64,000 nucleotides of DNA, from positions 82,978,134-83,042,133 of the forward strand of contig OW388293.1 of assembly GCA_936450465.1 (NCBI GenBank), read 5' to 3'. The position numbers and the translations under genes were made by a program. Within the stretch, counting starts at the first letter, position 1; every line of letters begins with the position of its first letter. Below are positions 51,401-59,100 of this stretch, piece by piece. This DNA comes from Gibbula magus. Its lineage: Eukaryota; Mollusca; Gastropoda; Trochida; Trochidae. The notes beneath the pieces are model-generated. The model saw only the letters and a list, made by a program, of their open reading frames with translations, did not search any database and had not been told where the DNA came from.

Positions 51401-54400
51401 ACCAAGTTTCGTAAAGAAATACTAGATAGATTTTGAAATAGAGGCCGGAAAAGGTCCCTACCCCCAATTTGCACTAAGTTCAAATTGTTTCCATGGAAAC
51501 CAGAAAAAAAAAAAATTCAGAATAACCAAAATAGCAAAAGGCACCACTCCACCACTAGGTCTAACCACATACCAAGTTTCGTAAAGAAATACTTGATAGA
51601 TTTTGAAATAGAGGCCGGAAAAAGTCCCTACCCCCAATAAGCACTAAGTTGAAATTGTTGCCATTGAAACCAGTAAAAATAAAAAATCAGAATAGCCAAA
51701 GTAGCAAAAGGCATAAATCTATCACTAGATCTAAGCATATACCAAGTTTGGTGAAAAAATATTGAATGGTTTTGGAGATAGAGACCGGAAAAGAAAGCAT
51801 TTCGGAATAACGGAATAACGGAAAGACGGAATAACGGAATAACGGACGGAGGCGAAAACATTATGTCTCCCGAAAAAAAATTCGGGGGACATAATAAACT
51901 AACTAACATGTAATTTGACTGAACACCATACATTTATTATTTATTTTTTATTCAAAAGCAAAAGATTAATCCTTTGATGTTGTACAACACAACTGATTCA
52001 ATCAATATCCAAATGATATTAGTACCATTGTATAGAGATCCTCCCTCTGCATATTCCATCACAAGGCACACCTGAAATACAAACATACACAGATATTAGA
52101 GAAATAAGAGAGATAAGGGATATATATCTTGTTGAATCTTTAATATACTATGCCCGGAGTCTGTCACCTATGACATAAGAGCAGAAACTAGGATTCATAT
52201 TTATGAGTCGGCCCCTCCTTTTACAAAGCTATAAAATTATAAAATAACATAAAGTCACTAAAGTAACTTCAGTGTTATGTTAAAGAATGGGAGTTAGCCT
52301 TAGTAAAGGGATCTCCAGTGATGAGAGACTGTTCCTGAAATGGTATTCTTCAGGACTGCACATGATGATCTTATCATGATGACATAAACTTTTTTGTCAA
52401 TAAATTGAGAATTCTTATGTGTTTCATATGATGATATTGAGATAACAATGTATCCAATAAATACTTGTTGTTCAGGGCTAGAAATTAACACTAGTCCTTC
52501 GGCCCGAGGCTAGTAAAAATGATGTCGAGCTAGCAAATGTTAGCTTCTGCTAACCCTGTGGGCCTCTAAATATTCCTGAATCATTATGAAATACACAAAG
52601 TATGAGTAGAGATTCATGTCTTTATCAGCAACAATGGTATCAGATGTGAATGATTAAAGTTGGGAAAAAACTTGCCATTGTAGTTCAAACTTAAAATTTT
52701 ATAACTGTTAGATTACTAGGAGGTACGGGCTAGTGATACTCATATTGGGCTAGTAAAAATCCAACCGACTAGCCCTGCAGGCTACTATATGTTTGAGGTT
52801 AGTTTCTACCCTGTTGTTAATCAAACATGGCCAATGTCTATATTTGATGTAGCAGGTGCAGATTGTATATGTACTTACCGGTGTCTTAGTGCAGGCTCCA
52901 TACAGTTTGACGATGTTGGGATGACCCACCCTGGAGAGCTGCTTCAACTCTGTTATAAACGCCTTCCTCTCGGACTCCGTCTCGATTATCTTCACCGCCA
53001 CGTCAATACCTCGGAACTTAGCTCGACTCACAACACCAAATGCTCCCTTTCCCACAATCTGAAATATAATTATTATGATCATAATGACACATTCTCTAGT
53101 TTTGTATAGGCTTATTTTCAAATGACAAACAACATATAGAGAATCTCAACCAAGTGTCTTCTGATATCAAATATATCAACACGATTTGATAAAAGTTCCA
53201 AAAATCCAAGGCTTGCCAAGGGTATTTTTACTTTAATCAAAGAGTGTTGATATATTTGAATTCAGAAGACACGAGGCTGAGATTTTATCTATCATTCAAA
53301 ATCATTCTTCAACAATTATTAGCAAAAGAATTAACATATCTGAAGCACAAAACTGCCATTTAGCTTCTTCAGCAGTGCTCTCAATGAGGTCACATCATTG
53401 TTACATCATCAACATTGTGACATCATAGCATTATCAGTAGTGTTCTCAGTGATGTCAAAGCCTTCTGATGTCATTAACCTTTGTACGACTCACGGAGAAA
53501 AGTTAAACTACAAGTACCCCATAGAATTTTTGGTTATTATTTCACACCCCATAGTTTAATTGTTTTGTACATAATTAAAAATAGAGCCATGGGCTCTGTA
53601 GCTCAACATGATTTGTATTGTTATAATAAATTTTTCTCAGCTTGTTCTAGAACTTTTCATACTGGAGAAGAAGATTAAAATAGATTTTTAAGGTTGTGAC
53701 GGTCTTGACTGGATATACGTATTTCAATTTCATAAACAATTATGACCGACACAAGCAGGGCGGTTTGCCTTTATTTAATGCTTGTAAGTTTAGTTTTCCT
53801 TTTATTTTCTGCAATCGGTCAACTGATGTCCTATAGGTCAATTTTCCATTCGGTCAAACTGGATTTACAATCGGAAATGTCCGGCAAATATACCGATTTC
53901 TGCATCCCTGTTGTGACCCCTGTGACCCCATTTGAGGTCATGGGGTCACAAAATCTACAATATAGAATCCCCATTGGCCAAGGAGTCTGCACATAAAATT
54001 TCAGCTAAACTAAACTAAACTAAATTAACATGCAAGTCTATGGAAATAACGTCAAGTGACGAATACTTATGTCCACTGACTGTACATGCAATATCTGTGT
54101 TTTTAAAGGTGCATCCATTGTGTTTCATAAAATTTTATTTGGCTTTAATAAGTTCCAACTCTACACATGTGCTGTCTACAATACAAATAAATTCACTCAG
54201 CTTGCATATTTATCCCCAATCGCCAAATACATCATAATTACTAGTTTCCAATTAAAATTGAGTAACATCATTATGCATGTGCAGAAACCGAAACTGCACA
54301 TTCCATTTACATGCACAGTAGTTACGGACCTATTAAACATTATCAACTCAAATGTCTTGCCTTTTTGTCTGTTATAAATAAGATTCCAAAATTACGTTTC

Positions 54401-54902
54401 ACTCATTGACGCGCACCACACTGAGTGCTTTGTCCGGTTTTCGTTCAGAAATCACTACTTTTACCTTCATATCGTCAATATACTAAGTCTACTATCTTTA
54501 AATTGGTAGTTTTCGGTAACAGTCAGTTCTTCTCGATAAAGTAACACCATTTATAATATTTACAATATGTGACCCCCAACAACACAATGGATGTACCTTT
54601 AACTGTTCTCAGTCTATTTAGGGTTAGTTGACTGTGTTTACAGCCTTAGTTCAGGGCTGAAACTTCATATAGGAGCTCGCAGTAAATTACTACCCCATTC
54701 TAAGAATATTACGAAGACCGGTAATATTATTGACTTCAACGTATAACTAGGCTAGTAAGGGATAATAACTTTTTAAACTTTTTTTACCTATGACAGTTCT
54801 GTCAACTTGGCTGGTTTTCAATTTTTGCATTTCATAAAATATTACCTCATGAAACTCGAGTTCTTGAAATTCCACCTCCTCCACAAATGTAGGTGACTCC
54901 AT
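24409..54902 (-). CDS. MAP3K7: TAK1, mitogen-activated protein kinase kinase kinase 7 (19 coding exons)
   Basis: A Ser/Thr kinase that relays TGF-beta, IL-1/Toll and IMD-type signals to JNK/p38 and IKK. Coding exons, 5' to 3' on minus: 54846-54902, 52879-53058, 52026-52071, 50609-50747, 50052-50176, 49509-49637, 49042-49099, 48567-48639, 48329-48404, 47658-47848, 45736-45925, 40033-40113, 39330-39401, 37443-37724, 34599-34678, 32019-32078, 26481-26536, 25107-25206, 24409-24498. All introns are GT-AG and phases close, giving 2,085 nt and 694 residues, longer than vertebrate TAK1 (about 580-606). Visible: glycine loop [12 protein letters not shown] lysine, HRDLKPPN, DFG, activation loop [16 protein letters not shown], and a C-terminal region matching the TAB2/3-binding coiled coil. 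Exon 13 is the least certain. UTR exons are not determined. Confidence 0.96.
24519..24890. repeat. Imperfect ~190-bp tandem duplication in TAK1 intron 18
   Basis: Both copies contain the run 'ATGTCTTAATAAAATGTG' (second copy ATGTCTTAGTAAAATGTG), then 'AATGAAAAGGTAT', then 'AGTGAAAGTAACAATAT' and 'GAAGATATATAGAAGTA', with small indels. Boundaries are approximate. Confidence 0.75.
25190..25650. repeat. Tandem repeat that copies the exon-18 splice acceptor
   Basis: Units of about 64-72 bp carry CTCGTGTCTGGAACAGTGAG on plus, that is a minus-strand acceptor TTCCAG followed by the first bases of TAK1 exon 18. Six good copies and one decayed copy (near 25,617) are visible. Only the one at 25,206 leads into the full exon. 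The array lies in intron 17. Confidence 0.9.
25885..26112. repeat. 35-bp minisatellite in TAK1 intron 17
   Basis: About six copies of TGGAGAAAGTTGTTATAATT followed by ATATTGTTACACTAG; the first copies are shorter and diverged, the last four nearly identical. Confidence 0.9.
26140..26470 (+). repeat. Dispersed repeat copy abutting TAK1 exon 17
   Basis: Shares AAAGATGTTATTCTGAAA, 'GCCCATATTTGA', 'GAGAAGAAGTCG', 'CCATAAGCCCA' and 'CTGATGAGCTGGAAA' with the copies at 14,570-15,105 and 59,767-60,131. It ends at or within about 20 bp of the exon-17 donor at 26,480. An open stretch inside it is not a gene. Confidence 0.6.
27086..27245. mobile_element. Palindromic MITE, family D copy 1
   Basis: The left arm contains GTGTCTTCTGATATCAAATA and the right arm its diverged inverse TACTTGATATCAGAAGAC, around a spacer with GCTTGCCGAGG. 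The same element with the same spacer motif is at 53,134-53,293. Lies in TAK1 intron 16. Confidence 0.75.
27250..31270. other. Most of TAK1 intron 16, no feature found
   Basis: About 4 kb of AT-rich sequence with only short chance ORFs. No RNA gene, exon or clear repeat identified. Confidence 0.5.
31273..31687. mobile_element. Possible MITE with 25-bp inverted ends
   Basis: Left end CCACTCTCATACCCTGGGTA and right end, in reverse complement, CCACTTTCATACCCTGGGCT enclose about 415 bp. No clear target duplication was seen, so this is tentative. Confidence 0.45.
33143..33200 (+). repeat. Possible tRNA-derived SINE fragment
   Basis: GGTTCGAATCC at 33,174-33,184 is a perfect Pol III B box, and 'CTACAGTGGACAAG' about 30 bp upstream resembles a weak A box. 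There is no cloverleaf convincing enough for a tRNA gene. Lies in TAK1 intron 15. Confidence 0.35.
35871..36455. repeat. ~36-38-bp minisatellite in TAK1 intron 14
   Basis: About 15 units of TCTGGAAAGGGTTTCAGATA followed by either TGTTCATCACATTTGTGT or TGTTAGTTACAAGAGTGT. The two tail types are interspersed, indicating mixing between subtypes. A reading frame through part of it has no protein signature. Confidence 0.92.
38440..38555 (-). repeat. tRNA-derived SINE head
   Basis: On minus, TAACTGAGTGGATAAGC (38,523-38,539) fits a Pol III A box and GGTTCAAATCC (38,464-38,474) a B box. They are separated by about 48 bp, as in tRNAs with a long variable arm (Leu/Ser type). It lies in TAK1 intron 13; element ends are approximate. 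The stem pairing is too poor for a functional tRNA gene. Confidence 0.65.
41163..43486. mobile_element. TTAA-flanked element family B, copy 1, interrupted by a second TTAA element
   Basis: Ends are AGAGCCATCACGGATGTTAG (left) and the inverse of AGAGCCATAACGGATGTTGA (right), flanked by TTAA at 41,159-41,162 and 43,487-43,490. Without the inserted element A copy 1 it is about 840 bp. A shorter, uninterrupted relative is at 46,861-47,579. No transposase is encoded. TTAA duplications are the signature of piggyBac-type transposition. Lies in TAK1 intron 11. Confidence 0.88.
41908..43387. mobile_element. piggyBac-like non-autonomous element A, copy 1 (1,480 bp)
   Basis: Termini CCCTTAACATGCGGGCGACG (left) and ACGCAACGTAAGGG (right, inverse CCCTTACGTTGCGT) are flanked by TTAA at 41,904-41,907 and 43,388-43,391. 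The length is exactly that of copy 2 (44,063-45,542), with only scattered substitutions. No transposase ORF. Inserted in family B copy 1. Confidence 0.92.
43674..45628. mobile_element. MITE family C with ~105-bp inverted repeats, interrupted by element A copy 2
   Basis: Left arm AGTTCAACAAAGTTAAACGT... and right arm, in reverse complement, AGTTCAACAATGTGTTAAAC... match over about 105-120 bp with a 6-bp indel. Without the insert it is about 470 bp. The right arm is split at TTAA by element A, and the matching point in the left arm reads GATGAAGGC. No clear target duplication for C itself. Confidence 0.82.
44063..45542. mobile_element. piggyBac-like non-autonomous element A, copy 2 (1,480 bp)
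   Basis: Same termini, length and orientation as copy 1, flanked by TTAA at 44,059-44,062 and 45,543-45,546. Differences are rare single bases. Very high identity with intact TTAA sites implies recent mobilisation by a transposase supplied elsewhere. Confidence 0.93.
45990..46515. repeat. ~70-bp minisatellite in TAK1 intron 10
   Basis: About seven units containing TGACATGGAAAATGTCATGA, then 'ATAGTTTTAGTATTGGTT', then 'TTATAATGTTTCTAAATTGA'. Each unit holds the short palindrome TGACAT...ATGTCA, so transcripts could form serial hairpins. Confidence 0.88.
46861..47579. mobile_element. TTAA-flanked element family B, copy 2 (719 bp)
   Basis: Ends AGAGCCATCAAGGATGTTAG and inverse of AGAGCCATCAAGGATGTTGA, flanked by TTAA at 46,857-46,860 and 47,580-47,583. 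Collinear with copy 1 but with several small deletions. It ends about 75 bp from the donor of TAK1 exon 10. Confidence 0.88.
48102..48290. mobile_element. TTAA-flanked MITE family E (189 bp)
   Basis: Inverted ends AGCGAGTCACTGTC and AGGGAGTCGCTGTC (right end read inverse), flanked by TTAA at 48,098-48,101 and 48,291-48,294. It sits in TAK1 intron 9, about 35 bp from the exon 9 donor. Confidence 0.7.
51130..51900 (+). repeat. ~170-bp tandem repeat ending in a 15-bp hairpin, TAK1 intron 3
   Basis: Four units contain 'AATAGCCAAAGTAGCAAAAG', 'ACCAAGTTTGGTGAAAAAAT' and 'GACTGGAAAAGGTCCCTAC' (with variants), with anchors near 51,181, 51,350, 51,521 and 51,690. The last unit runs into GGAATAACGGA repeats and then a hairpin, ATTATGTCTCCCGAA paired with TTCGGGGGACATAAT (about 51,861-51,895, one mismatch). 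The oriented end with a hairpin resembles a Helitron- or SINE-like terminus; class uncertain. Confidence 0.75.
52473..52813. mobile_element. hAT-type MITE in TAK1 intron 2
   Basis: Ends CAGGGCTAGAAATTAACACT and (inverse) CAGGGTAGAAACTAACCTCA, with internal inverted GGGCTAGT motifs. The flanking 8-mers TTGTTGTT and TTGTTAAT share 6 of 8 bases, compatible with a decayed 8-bp hAT duplication. It stops 65 bp from the exon 2 donor. Confidence 0.75.
53134..53293. mobile_element. Palindromic MITE, family D copy 2
   Basis: Matches 27,086-27,245 across both arms (GTGTCTTCTGATATCAAATA) and the spacer (GCTTGCCAAGG). Lies in TAK1 intron 1. Confidence 0.75.
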
Positions 54903-56106
54903 TGTGGCAAAGAGTGCACCTCAGATCACAATAAAATCCACTTCATTTGTTAAATTGGGATATTTTTCAGGACCAACCTGGGCCAAACCCCCATTCTAAA
55001 AATGTAAACATGGGCGAATGTCAAACATGCTACCTGCCTTTAAGAATTTGACATAACTCTTAATTTGGTTTCTAAATTAAAACAATTAAGTACATCAAAG
55101 TTGCAAATTGGTTAATAAATGGACATAATTTACACACAAAAAAGTATTTGTTTTTTTTGACAGCATGTTTATTTAAATACACGGTATGCTTTATTCTAAA
55201 ATTATTATAAATTAATATGTTGTAATGAAAATAGCTTTTATCAAAAATTATATTTGATGAGCAATCAGTCACAAATACAAGTTTTGTGGTGATATTTGTT
55301 CATGAATTACGATTTAGTATTGCAACCTTCCCTTATCAAGAACGAAAAAGCCAAATTGTTTGCCACGAATATACTTAATATCAGAAATCACTTTACTGGA
55401 ATATATTTATTCTATTTCACAGCTGTTACCTCCCTTGCAGTAAAGCAAGTGCGTGAAAGGGGGCACTTGATTTGCACTATCCCGGGCATAGCCCGCTATA
55501 GCCCGGTCACGATCCGGGTGATCCGAGCAGACGAACCAAATCAAGTTGATTCGGGTTATTGTTATGGCAACCATCAGAGCCAACTTAGTTGCCCTGCAAC
55601 TAATAATCGAACTTTTCTAAAGTGTTTGCGACAATGACAACGATATCTCGACAACAAAGAACAATATTATTACTTCTGCTAGGAAAGGTTGCTACATTAG
55701 TCTTTCCCTTCATTACTCTTATAAATAATTGTATTGTAAATGTTTAGATTGAAAGATATACGATATTTTCAAAATTGCAAAAACGAGTTTGGTCCGTATG
55801 CCGCCATTATCGCCCGCGATAGCCCGCTCATTTGAAACCGGGTCAACCGGGCTACCCCGGCGGGCGATATTGAACACCCGCCCGCCTGAATCAAGTGCGT
55901 CGCCGCTTCACAACCGGGTTGCGGGCGACCCGGGCGATAGCCCGGCTGGCAAATCAAGTCCCCCCATACTCTTTACAGGGTTGTGCGGTAGCGGTTGCTC
56001 ACAGCCGAGTACGGTCCTTTCATAGCCGAATACAATTTGGAGTTTCCTTGTCAGGAATCGTTACCCCGTGACTTATACAAGTTCATGTTCCCAGTACGAT
56101 TTGCAA
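54903..56106. promoter_or_regulatory. Head-to-head intergenic region of TAK1 and PAXBP1
   Basis: The two start codons are 1.2 kb apart and point away from each other, so both promoters and 5' UTRs probably lie here. About 507 bp of the gap is a GC-rich inverted-repeat element. No clear TATA box was identified for either gene. Confidence 0.5.
55459..55965. mobile_element. GC-rich MITE between TAK1 and PAXBP1
   Basis: Inverted ends GGGGGCACTTGATTTGC and (right, inverse) GGGGGGACTTGATTTGC enclose several GCCCGGG-type inverted motifs. Base composition is sharply different from the AT-rich surroundings. No target duplication was confirmed. Confidence 0.7.
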
Positions 56107-59100
56107 ATGGCGACAATGTTCAAGAAGCCTAAACGCAATTTTAGGAGAAAAGTCTTCACTGAAAGTGATTCAGATCAGGAAAATGACGATAAACCGGAAG
56201 ATTCTCCAGACGAAAATGGAGACGCGATGGAAATCGAAGAAGATGGTCCTGAAGTAGTGGAGTTAGCTCCTGTAATCAAGAAAGTAAAGAAAAAGAAGCG
56301 TGAAAAAGTTGACGCCGATTCTGTCAAAGTCAAACCACTTAGCTTTGACACAGAAGAAGATGGTAAGGTCAATAATAATGTCTATCAAATTCTGTTGAAA
56401 GCTCAGATAGTAATTACACTGTTTTCAAAATAGGAAAATTTCAGACACAACGTGTTACTTTATCTATCAATTTAAATGTGAACTAAAACTCAAAGGGCCG
56501 TATGATCGTACATGGTCTAAAGTAGACCAGGTTTAACACCAAACCAAGTTTAACTAAACCAAAACCGTTGGTCTAAGTTAAACGGTATTATGAAGAGCTA
56601 GTTTAGCTAAACCATGATTATGAACCTAGTTTAAAGGTCTTATCCTAATTCGTTTCATAACTGATCCCAAATTTGTAAAAACCCACCACTTCCGGCAAAA
56701 ACATGTAGTTCTCATTGACGTTGACGTAAAGGACAGAAGTGGTTTAAACCCGTTTTGGTGGAATAAACTTCCAAATATCGAATACATAATTAACAGATGA
56801 GCAACATTGGGCTTTAATTTGAAATTATTTGTATTCATAGTCTGGAAAACCTATTGTTATAATCGTGTTTTTAAAATTCATTGTTTGACCCTTTTAAATG
56901 TGCCATTGATTCCCACTTAAAGTGATGGTTCTATCGGCAGTATTTGGCACATTTTGTTATTGTTTCAGTGTTATTAGGTGACAATAAAAATACGTGGATA
57001 TTTACTAATTCTTAAACAATTTAATAATAAAATATATACATTGATATCCACAAAATAACATACTATTACCATAAGTATATGATCAACAATGTCATGTTTA
57101 TCTGTAGCTGAATTTTCAAAACTGATAGCGCCGATGAATGACTTCAGTTCTCATTGTTTTTTATTTTAAATTTGCGCTAAATCAAGTATTATTCAAATCG
57201 TCAAATAAATTGCTATCAAACGTCGACACCTAGTAACATATTTCAACATTACATATTAACATATTGTGTTATAATCATGTATTAATTGCATATATGTGTG
57301 AGCATTTTCAAAATAAATCGCCCAACAAAGTGCGGTAGTGTTAAAATGGGTGAATTAAAATCGTCTTAATTATCAATTGCAAGTGTATATTGTCTCGATT
57401 TTATGCTCAATTGATTCCGATATGCAAAGAGAAGGCGAGCTGAAGAACTAAATGAGTCTGCTAAATTTGGGGACTACAAGGAATTCTGGAAGACCGTTAA
57501 GCGGTGTCTCGGTAACAGCAGCAATTCACTATCTATAGACCACGACACCTGGTTTGTCTATTTTAAAGAGCTCTTAAATAACGCAAATCGTGAGAGAGGT
57601 GAATATGAGGACTTAGATAACTTCGTTAATACTCATAACTGTGAGGATTGCTATCAAGATGGCGACTCAGACGTCCTATTGTCGGCGACCATAACTGAAG
57701 AGGAAGAGTAATTTCAGCAGTAGACAGATTGAAACGAGGTAAAGCGCCGGGGGAAGATGGAATACCACCGGAAATGTTTATACTTCTTAAAACTTGTTTA
57801 ACACCTTATTTAACACTTTTATTTAACAAAATACTGGAAACAGGTCAGTTTCCCAGCTCATGGAATATCGGAATGATAATTCCAATATACAAATCCGGAA
57901 GCACAAAGGATCCTAACAACTATCGAGGGATTTCGTTGCTCAACATTATTGGTAAAATCTTTACTAGTATTCTAGAAAAACGTTTCAGGCTATGGGCCGA
58001 AGTCAACGAATTGCTCTCGGAATCCCAGGCGGGTTTTCGAAGCTCCTACTCGACCATAGACAATATATTCATATTACAATCATTGTGCTCCAAGTACTTA
58101 TGCAAAGCTGGCGGGCGGTTCTTTTGTGCATTTATTGACTTCAAAAAGGCGTTTGATTTTGTTGACAGAAAAAAGTTATTATTTCAGCTTCACACTAAAG
58201 GTTGCAGGGGTAAAATGTATAATGTGCTTAAGAGTATGTATCTTTCAGTTAAGGCATGCGTCAGGACACCTGAAGGCAAGACGTCGATATTCTCTACAAA
58301 TATGGGGGTTAGACAAGGCTGTATGCTCAGCCCCATTTTGTTTACCTTTTTCATTAATGAACTTGTACTAGATATGTATAAAGGTTGTAACCATGGTATT
58401 TTTGTGACTCAAGACATTGAGGATATTTTACTTTTACTTTTTGCAGATGACATTGTTACCTTTTCATTTTATGTAAATGGTTTACAAAAGCAATTAGATA
58501 TTCTTCATAAGTTTTGTCTAACCTGGGGGTTTGAAGTAAACATGGATAAAAGTAATGTTATTGTTTTTCGAAATGGTGGAAAAATTGCGCAACATGAAAG
58601 GTGGAAAATTGGGACAAAAATATTAAGCTCTGTTACGTACTATAAATATTTGGGTTTAACATTTTCTTCTGCTTTTAAATGGTCAAAGGGGTGTTCAGTC
58701 TTAGCATCACAAGCTCAGAAAGCAATGTTTCCTATTTTTAATATCTTTAGTAAAAACCACCAAATATCATTAAAGGCAGCTTGCACTATTTTTGATAGTA
58801 AAATTGCTCCTATTTTATTATATGGCGCTGAAATTTGGGGTGCAAAATATTACAATTCTATTGAGAAAATTCATGCTTCCTTCTTTAAACGCTTTTTAAG
58901 GGTGGGGAAATTTGCATTTAATAAAGCTATTTTGGGTGAGGTTGGCAGATTTAATATGTTTACTATCACACAGATGCGTGTTGTTAAGTATTGGATTAAG
59001 TTAATTAGAATGAATAGCCATCGCTATCCTCACCAATGTTATATAATGTTGAAAGGAATGGATGAAAGCGGAAAATGTAGCTGGGTGTCTGATTTAAGAA

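Larger units (their letters stand above)
48567..54902 (-). other. MAP3K7: TAK1 kinase-domain exons 1-8
   Basis: Exon 1 encodes the first 19 residues (starting [12 protein letters not shown]) before the P-loop. Exon 2 (60 codons) carries the glycine loop, catalytic lysine and helix-C region '[11 protein letters not shown]'. Exon 3 holds the hinge VMEYAEGGS with Met gatekeeper. Exon 4 has HRDLKPPN, and exon 5 has the DFG motif and the activation loop with conserved Thr residues. Exons 6-8 hold the C-lobe ([31 protein letters not shown]). All catalytic residues are present, so the kinase should be active. Confidence 0.95.
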
